In this document: positions 26,068 to 33,094 of the stretch, in pieces
Position numbering within the stretch: position 1 is the first letter of the stretch
How the letters are laid out: every line of letters starts with the position of its first letter
Source: Clostridiales bacterium Firm_16
GTDB lineage: Bacteria > Bacillota > Clostridia > Saccharofermentanales > Saccharofermentanaceae
DNA: 64,000 nucleotides
Assembly (NCBI GenBank): GCA_001604185.1
Contig: LVAV01000054.1
Location: 62,001 to 126,000, forward strand
Reading direction: 5' to 3'
Made by a program: the position numbers and the translations under genes
The notes under the pieces: generated by a model
Told to the model about the DNA's origin: nothing
Databases searched by the model: none
Seen by the model: the letters and a program-made list of their open reading frames with translations, nothing else

Positions 26068-27555
26068 TCAGAACTTCACTTTGGTTGTGGGATCGCACTC
26101 GAGACTGATATAGGATTCTTCGGTTTTCTCAAAAAAATATCTGTATACTCCATCACGAAGATCGGGCTTCGTTTCTCTGAGAGCATGGAGATCCCTGCTG
26201 GCGCTGACATTCAGTTCTGCAATGTTGTTATGGTCAACTTTCAGATTGCGGAGTTCTCTGTTCCCCGATAGATCCAAAGTGATCAGCTTGTTGTTGTCAC
26301 AACTCAGATCATAAAGATGCGGGCACGGGCTTGTATCGAGAGAAGAGAGTCTGTTGTGGTCACAACTCAGTTGGGATAGCAGAGGATTGCCTGAGATATC
26401 TATTTCAGACAGGGCATTTCCGGCGCAGCTCAATCGTTTGAGTGCAGGGTTATTACTTGTGTTAATCGAAGTGAGAGCATTGTTGTAACACCGAAGGATT
26501 TCCAATTTCGGATTCCCGGAAAGATCCAGTTCGGTAAGGTTGGGATTCGAAGTTATGCTGATGTCCACAAGTTCCGGATTTTTCGAAAGATCGATCGATT
26601 GAAAACGTGTATTTGCAAGATTAAGATACCGTAACTTCGGATTATGAGTCAGATCCAGTGAGGACTGGAAATCAGCGCTGGTGTTTTCCCAGCCTTCGAT
26701 TTCTAATATCTCCAGGTTGACGTTTTGGCTGACATCGATCTGTCCGGTCGTGCCCGTGACGCGTAATTCTCGCAGCGCCGGATTATGACTCGTATCTAAT
26801 TCTGAAAGATCGTCCACGATGCACTTAAGCGTCTCTAATTTCGGAGAATCGCCGATAGTCAGAAGCTTTGCGTCGATCTGCCAAAATTCCAATACCTTCA
26901 GGTCTTTGCAGTCGCTCAAGCCAGTCAGAGTATCTATGTTGCAGTCTATACTGAAATCAAGACTTTCCAGACTCGTGCATCCACTGACGTTCAACTTGCT
27001 GACAGGACATGACATACCGCAAACACGTTTCAGGTTCACACATCCGCTTACATCGAGCTCAGATATTTCATTATTGGAACAGTCGATGTATTCCAGAGCC
27101 AGGTTTTTACTCACATCGAGACTCGTAACTTGTCCTCCTTCGAAAGTCAGTTTTGTTATGTTGGGGAAGTGCTCGAGCCCGACCAAAGACGACAGTTCAA
27201 AAGCAGAATAGATTTCGATTGCCTGCGCGGCTTCGCGTTCTTCTTTGCTCAGAAAACCATCCGAATCGGCGTCTATGTTTTCAGATACGTATGTGCGGAA
27301 TATCGAATCCGGGAAATAGGTGCTGTCGACCGGGAGCGGGTCAGGGAGAGTAGCCTCTGTCGTAGGTGCCGGTTCTGTTGTTGTTTCGGCCTCGGTTTCT
27401 GTCTCTGTCTCGGGTTCTACCGTCGTCTCGGACGTAGTCGTCTTTTCCGTAAGACTTGTTTCCGAAGAAGAGTCAGTGGTCTTCGCCGCTTTAGAACAAG
27501 CGGAAGAAGAGAGGATCATGCAAAAGATAAGTAGGGCTGGAATGGCATGTTTCAT
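26068..27555 (-). CDS. LRR lipoprotein with EF-hand-like motif
   Basis: A 495-residue secreted protein. The signal ends in LSSSAC, with Cys20 as the likely lipidated residue, followed by a Ser/Thr/Glu-rich linker (about 25-75). An EF-hand-like loop (DADSDGFLSKEE) lies near residue 95 after YFPDSIFRTYV. More than a dozen leucine-rich repeats of about 20 residues follow, of the type LDVSxNxxLxxLxCxxN. It shares this EF-hand plus LRR front with the proteins at 44525, 51872 and 59118 but lacks their C-terminal DUF4214 repeats. It is likely a surface binding protein; the ligand is unknown. Confidence 0.85.
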   Translation of the reverse strand: MKHAIPALLIFCMILSSSACSKAAKTTDSSSETSLTEKTTTSETTVEPETETETEAETTTEPAPTTEATLPDPLPVDSTYFPDSIFRTYVSENIDADSDGFLSKEEREAAQAIEIYSAFELSSLVGLEHFPNITKLTFEGGQVTSLDVSKNLALEYIDCSNNEISELDVSGCVNLKRVCGMSCPVSKLNVSGCTSLESLDFSIDCNIDTLTGLSDCKDLKVLEFWQIDAKLLTIGDSPKLETLKCIVDDLSELDTSHNPALRELRVTGTTGQIDVSQNVNLEILEIEGWENTSADFQSSLDLTHNPKLRYLNLANTRFQSIDLSKNPELVDISITSNPNLTELDLSGNPKLEILRCYNNALTSINTSNNPALKRLSCAGNALSEIDISGNPLLSQLSCDHNRLSSLDTSPCPHLYDLSCDNNKLITLDLSGNRELRNLKVDHNNIAELNVSASRDLHALRETKPDLRDGVYRYFFEKTEESYISLECDPTTKVKF

Positions 27556-27732
27556 AGTGACAGATTTACTCCTTGTTTTTCCTGATTTTGTTCCCCGTAA
27601 AGATTATACCCTTCCTTTGTAAGATATTTAATACATTTTTGTCACAATGAACGAATTTGGGTAGGTGCCGGAACAGCGGAACTTTTCTTCCGTATGGGAA
27701 GCGTAGATCCATGTATGAAAAAACAAAGAAAA

Positions 27733-27764
27733 ATCCCGAAAGCCTTGAATTCAGGCTTCCGGGA
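27733..27764 (-). terminator. Terminator of the original tRNA-Ser locus
   Basis: CCCGAAAGCCT and AGGCTTCCGGG pair, with one mismatch, around a short loop; on the minus strand a TTTTTC run follows. It sits directly downstream of the displaced tRNA-Ser 3' fragment (27768-27792), as expected if it once terminated the complete tRNA. Confidence 0.6.
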
Positions 27765-27767
27765 CTC

Positions 27768-27792
27768 TGGCGGAGAAGGAGGGATTCGAACC
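27768..27792 (-). repeat. Displaced tRNA-Ser 3' fragment (att-like repeat)
   Basis: 25 bases identical to 32891-32915, covering the T-arm 5' part, acceptor 3' strand and CCA of the intact tRNA-Ser. The sequences diverge abruptly after base 27792. It cannot form a tRNA. Confidence 0.75.
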
Positions 27793-27928
27793 AGTATCGA
27801 AATACCCCTTTCTCACCTATATATTGAAAATAAGCTTGGTAAGCAGTATATTATATTCAAATGGTTTTCATTAAAATCAATTTGAATAAAATCGAAGTGA
27901 ACAACAAATTTATGGTGAGGGAAAACAG

Positions 27929-29350
27929 ATGTTTGTAGGAAGAGAGCGGGAGCTGAAAGCTTTAAAAGATGTATATGACAAGAACGGTTTCGGAATGACC
28001 ATCATATACGGTCGTCGGAGAGTTGGAAAATCAACGCTTATCAAAGAATTTGTCAAAGGAAAGAATGTCATTTTCTATACTGCAACCAAGGTCGGTGCGG
28101 AAAGAAATCTGGAATTGTTTTCAAAGCAGGTGTTGGATGTTTTGGACCCTGCCATGAGTACAGCCACATTCTCTTCGATAGAAAGCGTACTTGACATTAT
28201 TACCTATAAAGCACCGGATAATCATAAGACTATCCTTGTGATCGATGAGTTACCATATTGGGCAGAGAAGGATGAATCTCTCTTGTCAGTTCTTCAAAAG
28301 TACATTGATACCCAGTGGAACCGCAAGAACATTATGGTCATACTCTGCGGGTCGGCACTGAGCTTTATGGAAAAAAAAGTACTCAGTGAAAAGAGTCCGA
28401 TATTCGGACGACGTGATTCACAGATAAGATTGGAAGCATTTAATTACAGAGATTCTGCTTTGTTTGTTCCGGGTTACTCAGCGGAAGAAAAAGCAATCTG
28501 TTATGGAGTTACCGGAGGGGTCGCCAAATACCTGTCGCTTTTCGATTCGGGAAAGAGTCTTGATGAAAACATAATACGGCTCTTCTTCAATACTGATGGT
28601 TATTTGTTTGATGAGACCAGGAATCTCCTTGTTCAGGAGTTCTCTGATGTGACGCTTGTAAACAATATTATCGAACAGGTGGCTTCCGGAGAAAACACTT
28701 TGAATAATATAGCAGCCAAAGTACACGAGAAGGATACCACTGTCTTATATTCGCTTGAGAAGCTGATCGATGTAGGATTAGTGGAGAAAAAGAATTGTAT
28801 AACAGAAGAGAAAAACAAGAAGAAAACCCAATATGTGTTAAAGGATCACATGTTTAAATTTTGGTATCAGTTTATCCCAAAGGCAGTTAGCGTAATTGAA
28901 ATGGACCAAGGAGCTGTGTATTACAAAAAGGTGGTTAAACCGCAGATACATTCCTATATGGGGAGTGTTTTTGAAGAAATGTGTCGCTATTACACCTTAG
29001 AGAAAGGAATTCAAGGAACATACGATTCGTTCCTGACTCAGACGGGTACCTGGTGGGGAGTGGAACAGATCATAGATGAAAATGGGAAGAGATATTCACA
29101 ATCGGCGGATATTGATGTGGTAGGTATTTCCTCCGTAGATAAAACCGCGGTTATTGGTGAATGCAAGTTCAAAAACGAGAAGGTAGATAAAGATATATAT
29201 GAAATCCTGCTACGCAGATCCAAACTGCTTTCCGGTAATTATCGTGTTATCCGTTTTTTGCTTTTCTCGCTGAGCGGATTTACCAAGTGGTTCGATAAAG
29301 AAGATAATCAAAATCTAGTGAAGATCACTGTAGAGGATCTGTATCAATAA
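27929..29350 (+). CDS. Archaeal-type AAA ATPase with DUF234-like C-terminal domain
   Basis: A 473-residue protein. The N-terminal ATPase begins FVGRERELKAL, with Walker A YGRRRVGKST near residue 30, Walker B ILVIDELPYW near 110 and a sensor-like ILCGSALSFM. A winged-helix region follows (about 245-310). The C-terminus has ADIDVVG ... AVIGECKFKN (about 395-415), the D-ECK pattern of PD-(D/E)XK-type nuclease folds seen in DUF234 proteins. Such genes are common and often strain-specific in gut anaerobes; their role is not settled. It lies alone at the left end of the tRNA-Ser island and is more AT-rich than the flanks. The ribosome site GTGAGGG supports this start. Confidence 0.85.
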   Translation: MFVGRERELKALKDVYDKNGFGMTIIYGRRRVGKSTLIKEFVKGKNVIFYTATKVGAERNLELFSKQVLDVLDPAMSTATFSSIESVLDIITYKAPDNHKTILVIDELPYWAEKDESLLSVLQKYIDTQWNRKNIMVILCGSALSFMEKKVLSEKSPIFGRRDSQIRLEAFNYRDSALFVPGYSAEEKAICYGVTGGVAKYLSLFDSGKSLDENIIRLFFNTDGYLFDETRNLLVQEFSDVTLVNNIIEQVASGENTLNNIAAKVHEKDTTVLYSLEKLIDVGLVEKKNCITEEKNKKKTQYVLKDHMFKFWYQFIPKAVSVIEMDQGAVYYKKVVKPQIHSYMGSVFEEMCRYYTLEKGIQGTYDSFLTQTGTWWGVEQIIDENGKRYSQSADIDVVGISSVDKTAVIGECKFKNEKVDKDIYEILLRRSKLLSGNYRVIRFLLFSLSGFTKWFDKEDNQNLVKITVEDLYQ

Positions 29351-29406
29351 ATCGTAGCATGCTGCATTACATCAATAAAGCTTATCTTGAAGTAAACAAA
29401 AACAGT

Positions 29407-29473
29407 ATAAGCTGAAGTTATTGCACATGATAGATAATATCTGATTGACTATAGCAGACCTTGTCAGTACAAT
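29407..29473 (+). promoter_or_regulatory. Sulfur-regulon promoter 4 ahead of the cystine-type transporter
   Basis: ATAA (29407), seven bases, TTAT (29418), eight bases, ATAG-A (29430-29434); then 10 bases, -35 TTGACT (29445-29450), 17 bases and -10 TACAAT (29468-29473). Spacing is identical to the elements at 4043, 10997 and 21589; about 19 of 28 element bases match the 10997 copy. This one has a stronger -35. Transcription would start near 29480. Confidence 0.78.
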
Positions 29474-29534
29474 TCAATACAGGTCTAAAACATCCGGATA
29501 AAAGACACAATAAACGAAAGAAGAGGCCACAGTT

Positions 29535-29621
29535 ATGAAGACAACAATCAATAACAATTCGATGCGCATGTGTTGCTGTATGATGATGAATTCTCATACT
29601 CCTATATTGCGTATACATTAA
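29535..29621 (+). CDS. Cys/Met-rich leader peptide of the cystine-type transporter operon
   Basis: A 28-codon frame, ATG 29535 to TAA 29619, with an AGAGG ribosome site. Residues 10-18 read MRMCCCMMM: three consecutive Cys codons (29571-29579) and three consecutive Met codons. It starts about 55 bases after the predicted transcription start. A ribosome that reaches the stop codon would cover the antiterminator strand at 29623-29627; one stalled at the Cys codons would leave it free. That predicts read-through when Cys-tRNA is uncharged. Together with the 11116 peptide it defines a recurring leader type. Confidence 0.8.
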   Translation: MKTTINNNSMRMCCCMMMNSHTPILRIH

Positions 29622-29622
29622 A

Positions 29623-29677
29623 AACTGTAACACCATAGATCGAAGCAGTTGCCAATGGATACGGTAACTGCTTTTTT
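29623..29677 (+). terminator. Attenuator before the cystine-type transporter
   Basis: GCAGTTGCC (29645-29653) pairs with GGTAACTGC (29663-29671), loop of nine, followed by TTTTTTATT: a strong intrinsic terminator. AACTG (29623-29627) can pair with CAGTT (29646-29650), which would break the terminator. AACTG starts two bases after the leader stop codon. The GTTGCC...GGTAAC core is the same as in the cysK attenuator. Confidence 0.82.
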
Positions 29678-29710
29678 ATTACGAAAAATTCAGAAAAAGA
29701 GGTAACAATC

Positions 29711-30577
29711 ATGAATAAGATCAAAAAGAACAGTAACATTTCAAATGTTTCGCGAATCGTCGCTCTTGTACTTGCTTCGGCATCATTTCTTACGGCATGC
29801 AGTGCCAAGGCAGCAAAGACTGAAGCCGATAATAAATCGGCGGATGGCGCAGAAAGCGTACAAAAGATAATAGTAGGAACAGGTAACGGTTACGAGCCAT
29901 ACTGCTATCTCGATGAGAACGGAAAACTCGCCGGTTACGAATACGAAGTACTCAAAGAAGTCGACAAGCTCCTCCCTCAATATGAGTTCGAGTATCAGAC
30001 ATCAGACTTTACAAATGTATTGATATCACTCGATGCTGGAAAGATCGATATAGCAGCTCACCAATATGAATATAACGATGAGAGAAACGAGAAATATCTG
30101 TTCGGTACGGAACCTTACACGACCTATGTAACCTACCTTGTCGTTCCGGCTGACAATAACGAAATAACAAGCCTCGATGATCTTGCTGGCAAGACGATAT
30201 ATACCGGCGGCAAGGGTTCTAATTCAACCTATATCATCGAACACTATAACGAGGAACATCCTGATAACAAGATCGCGATCGAAAACGCAGAGAGTCTGAC
30301 GAGCGAAGAATTTGTTCAGGGTCTTCTGAGCGGTAAGTGGGACGCTGCAATCGCAACAAAGCGTGATGTTGCAAAGCATAATAATGCATATGGCAGTGAA
30401 GCTATCAAGATCGTAGGTGATCCTGTCCAGTCATCATCAACAAACTATCTGTTTGCCAAGGGTAATACGGAACTCCAGCAGGCGGTCGACGGAGCTATCA
30501 AGGAACTTAAGGCGAACGGCAAATTATCTGAGATCTCTATTGCCCAGCTTGGCGGAGACTTCACGGAGAACGAGTGA
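29711..30577 (+). CDS. Cystine/polar amino acid ABC transporter substrate-binding lipoprotein
   Basis: A 288-residue lipoprotein of the amino-acid-binding family 3. The signal ends in FLTACSAK (lipid on Cys). The mature domain has IVGTGNGYEPYCYLDENGKLAGYEYEVLKEVDKLL, DAGKIDIAAHQYEYNDERNEKYLFG and LDDLAGKTIYTGGKGSNSTY, the usual layout of cystine, glutamine and other polar amino acid binders. The Cys-rich leader upstream and the sulfur-type promoter point to cystine or another sulfur amino acid. Codons are more ATA-rich than in the flanking genome, consistent with its place on the tRNA-Ser island. Confidence 0.9.
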   Translation: MNKIKKNSNISNVSRIVALVLASASFLTACSAKAAKTEADNKSADGAESVQKIIVGTGNGYEPYCYLDENGKLAGYEYEVLKEVDKLLPQYEFEYQTSDFTNVLISLDAGKIDIAAHQYEYNDERNEKYLFGTEPYTTYVTYLVVPADNNEITSLDDLAGKTIYTGGKGSNSTYIIEHYNEEHPDNKIAIENAESLTSEEFVQGLLSGKWDAAIATKRDVAKHNNAYGSEAIKIVGDPVQSSSTNYLFAKGNTELQQAVDGAIKELKANGKLSEISIAQLGGDFTENE

Positions 30578-30580
30578 TAA

Positions 30581-31288
30581 ATGGGAGATCTATTTAGTAG
30601 TGAAAGGTTTCTGGATAATATTCCGAAGTTGCTCCCATATCTTCTCGTAAACCTGAAGGTACTGTTTTTTGCAACGATATTCGGAGTTCTTCTCGCCTTA
30701 TTGATAACAGCGGTAAGGATGAATAAGATCCCAGTTCTTTACCAGTTTATATTGGTTTACATCTCCTTTATGAGAGGAACTCCGATGCTCGTTCAGCTCA
30801 TGCTGATCTATTATGGTCTGCCTGCTCTTATTGACCCTGTACTCGGAACAAATATATCCAGAGAGTGGCCGCCGATACTATTCGCTTATACAACATTTAT
30901 ACTAAACCAGGGAGCCTTTCTCTCATCCATATTTTACGGAGCGATAAAAGGCGTTCCGACAGGACAATTTGAAGCAGGACTGAGCGTGGGCCTTACAAGA
31001 TTACAGACCTTCAGACGCATCATCGTCCCTCTCGCCATCAGGATCGCATTACCTCCATTCGGATCAGACTTCATAGGTCTTATACATAATGCGTCGTTGG
31101 TATATGTGATCGGTGTCGTTGACATATTGGGAAGAGCTAAGAGCATCGGGTCCGCATCGGGACACGTATTGGAAGCCTATGTATTTACGGCGATCGTATT
31201 TATCGTCTTCAGTCTCTCGGCACGAGGTATTTTCGGGCTCTGGGGACATAAATTGGATTATTCGAACAAGAAAGCGAGGTCAAAATGA
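30581..31288 (+). CDS. Amino acid ABC transporter permease, cystine type
   Basis: A 235-residue HisM/GlnP-type permease with five membrane spans. The family motif YISFMRGTPMLVQLMLIYYGLP is present near residue 65, and the ATPase-docking loop AGLSVGLTRLQTFRRIIVPLAIRIALPP near 140. It starts three bases after the binding protein and overlaps the next permease by four bases. Two different permeases in one operon imply a heterodimeric channel. Confidence 0.9.
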   Translation: MGDLFSSERFLDNIPKLLPYLLVNLKVLFFATIFGVLLALLITAVRMNKIPVLYQFILVYISFMRGTPMLVQLMLIYYGLPALIDPVLGTNISREWPPILFAYTTFILNQGAFLSSIFYGAIKGVPTGQFEAGLSVGLTRLQTFRRIIVPLAIRIALPPFGSDFIGLIHNASLVYVIGVVDILGRAKSIGSASGHVLEAYVFTAIVFIVFSLSARGIFGLWGHKLDYSNKKARSK

Positions 31289-32007
31289 ATATAGATCCGA
31301 AAGCTTTTTACGAAAGCCTGTTGAGCGGACTTACGTATCTGCCGCGAACACTGATATTGATATTTGTTCCGCTCATAACCGGTATAATCTTCGGAACGTT
31401 GATCGCTTTGATCAGAGTAAACAAAGTACCCGTTCTTTCCCGTTTTTTTGCCGTCTTCATACCGTTCTATCAGGGCATTCCGATCGTTGTGTCACTTCTT
31501 GCCTATAATCTGATATACCTTATGAAAACAAACGATATCCTGAAGTTCTTTCACAGCAACAAGACCATCGCTGATATAGACAGTATCTACATCGGTCTTC
31601 TTGCCCTTTGCCTTATGATGATATGCAACATATCAGAAGTTATGAGAGGAGCACTTTTGTCTATCAGCAAGGGCCAGTCCGAGGCAGCATATTCCGTAGG
31701 AATGACAAAAGTGCAAACGATCAGTAGGATCATAATCCCCCAGATGATACCGATCGCTATCCCTGCGCTCACCAATACTACCGTAGGCCTTATCAAATCA
31801 ACATCGATCGTCTATGCGATAGGTGTAGCGGAGATCTTATCAGGTGCATTGATCCCGTCTTCAAAGACATATACGTTTTTTGAAGGTTACCTGGCAGCAG
31901 CACTGATATATTGGGTGATCACTATCCTGATCGAACTGCTCTATTCCTACATGGAAAAAAGAACTAATATATTCCGCATCGGAAGACCTCAAAGCACATC
32001 AACATAA
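31285..32007 (+). CDS. Amino acid ABC transporter permease, second subunit
   Basis: A 240-residue permease homologous to the preceding gene. FIPFYQGIPIVVSLLAYNLIYLM and the docking loop AAYSVGMTKVQTISRIIIPQMIPIAIPA are visible, with about five spans. Its ATG overlaps the stop of the first permease. The protein ends with a basic tail after the last span. Confidence 0.9.
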   Translation: MNIDPKAFYESLLSGLTYLPRTLILIFVPLITGIIFGTLIALIRVNKVPVLSRFFAVFIPFYQGIPIVVSLLAYNLIYLMKTNDILKFFHSNKTIADIDSIYIGLLALCLMMICNISEVMRGALLSISKGQSEAAYSVGMTKVQTISRIIIPQMIPIAIPALTNTTVGLIKSTSIVYAIGVAEILSGALIPSSKTYTFFEGYLAAALIYWVITILIELLYSYMEKRTNIFRIGRPQSTST

Positions 32008-32022
32008 TAAACGGAGTTAAAT

Positions 32023-32778
32023 ATGATAGATATTAAACACATCAAAAAGAGTTTCGGCAAGAACGAAGTCCTGAAGGACGTATCTCTTGCGGTAAAAAAA
32101 GGTGAAGTCGTTGTCATACTCGGTCCGAGCGGATCCGGAAAGACAACACTTCTCCGTTGCCTTAACTTTCTCGAAAAAGGTGACAGCGGCTGGATCACGA
32201 TCGGCGACAAACATGTTGATATCAAGAACGCCAAAAGCAAGGACATACTCGAGATCAGGCGCAAGACCGGTTTTGTGTTTCAGAACTACAATCTTTTCGC
32301 TAACAAGACCGCTATAGAAAACATAATGGAGGGACTTATAACAGCCAGAAAAGTTCCCGTAAAAGAAGCTAGAAAAACAGCAGAAGAAACACTTAAGTGG
32401 GTCGGACTCGAAGATAAGGCAGATCATTATCCCAGTCAGTTGTCAGGCGGTCAGCAACAGCGTGTAGGTATCGCAAGAGCCGTTGCTCTCAATCCCGAAG
32501 TCATACTGTTTGACGAACCCACATCCGCCCTCGATCCGGAACTTGTCGGCGAGATCCTCGATCTCATCAAAAAAGTCGCGACCAAAGGTATTACCATGAT
32601 CGTTGTAACTCACGAGATGTCATTCGCACAGAATGTAGCAAACAAAGTCGTATTCATGGATGGCGGTGTCGTTGTTGAAGAAGGCTCGCCTAAAGACATC
32701 TTCTACAACCCAAAAGAAGAAAGAACCCGCAAATTCCTATCAAAGTTCATACTGACCGACAGCATGTATTATATATAA
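32023..32778 (+). CDS. Amino acid ABC transporter ATP-binding protein
   Basis: A 251-residue ATPase of the polar amino acid family. Walker A is GPSGSGKTT, the Q-loop FVFQNYNLFANKT, the signature LSGGQQQRVGIARAV, Walker B VILFDEPTSALDPE and the switch VTHEMSFAQNV. It completes the cystine-type importer. The stop codon lies inside the stem of the operon terminator. Confidence 0.93.
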   Translation: MIDIKHIKKSFGKNEVLKDVSLAVKKGEVVVILGPSGSGKTTLLRCLNFLEKGDSGWITIGDKHVDIKNAKSKDILEIRRKTGFVFQNYNLFANKTAIENIMEGLITARKVPVKEARKTAEETLKWVGLEDKADHYPSQLSGGQQQRVGIARAVALNPEVILFDEPTSALDPELVGEILDLIKKVATKGITMIVVTHEMSFAQNVANKVVFMDGGVVVEEGSPKDIFYNPKEERTRKFLSKFILTDSMYYI

Positions 32779-32795
32779 TGCTGTCGGTTGCATTC
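32755..32795 (+). terminator. Terminator of the cystine-type transporter operon
   Basis: ACCGACAGCAT (32755-32765) pairs exactly with ATGCTGTCGGT (32778-32788), followed by TGCATTCTTTT. The left arm is within the last codons of the ATPase gene. Confidence 0.75.
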
Positions 32796-32860
32796 TTTTC
32801 CGTCCACTCGATGTGATTGTACTTCATCTTTTACAAATAAGACCAATTTGATTCTAAACA

Positions 32861-32891
32861 AAAAACCTCCGGAATATACTTCCGGAGGTTT
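32861..32891 (-). terminator. Terminator of tRNA-Ser
   Basis: AAACCTCCGGA (32863-32873) pairs with TCCGGAGGTTT (32881-32891), 11 bp, loop of seven. On the minus strand it is followed by a T run, directly after the tRNA 3' CCA. It lies on the island side of the junction, so it was probably brought in with the island. Confidence 0.8.
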
Positions 32892-32983
32892 GGCGGAGAA
32901 GGAGGGATTCGAACCCTCGAAACCCTTATGGGGTTTATACGATTTCCAGTCGTACGCGCTCGACCAGGCTACGCGACTTCTCC
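32891..32983 (-). tRNA. tRNA-Ser (anticodon GGA), CCA encoded
   Basis: On the minus strand the acceptor GGAGAAG pairs with CTTCTCC, then discriminator G and encoded CCA. The T-arm contains GGTTCGAATCC, the variable arm is long (class II) and the anticodon loop is CTGGAAA with GGA at 32945-32947. The 3' end is duplicated at 27768, marking an insertion. Confidence 0.95.
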
Positions 32984-33016
32984 ATGACCGACTGGCATCA
33001 TATAAGATGCTGAATA

Positions 33017-33045
33017 ATTGTACTTGCTTTGATGCGGTTTGTCAA
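33017..33045 (-). promoter_or_regulatory. Promoter of tRNA-Ser
   Basis: On the minus strand -35 TTGACA (33040-33045), 17 bases and -10 TACAAT (33017-33022), placing the start about 27 bases before the tRNA 5' end. Near-consensus, as expected for a strong stable-RNA promoter. Confidence 0.8.
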
Positions 33046-33094
33046 CAGGTTTTCCATAAGAGATGTATAGCCGCCTGCACGGCGCCCACGTGGA

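Larger units (their letters stand above)
27768..32915. mobile_element. Genomic island inserted at the 3' end of tRNA-Ser, no integrase
   Basis: The last 25 bases of tRNA-Ser (32891-32915, including encoded CCA) recur exactly at 27768-27792, where no full tRNA exists. Both copies have the same orientation and both are followed on the minus strand by a hairpin terminator. This is the footprint of site-specific insertion into a tRNA 3' end, with the intact tRNA restored on one side. The enclosed 5.1 kb holds an archaeal-type ATPase gene and a cystine-type ABC transporter. Base composition is AT-richer, with many ATA isoleucine codons, unlike the flanks. No recombinase gene is present, so the island is either decayed or mobilised in trans. 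Confidence 0.7.

Noticed and set aside
27694..27885. 63-codon frame across the tRNA fragment and terminator
   Set aside because: It overlaps a terminator and the displaced tRNA end; no ribosome site.
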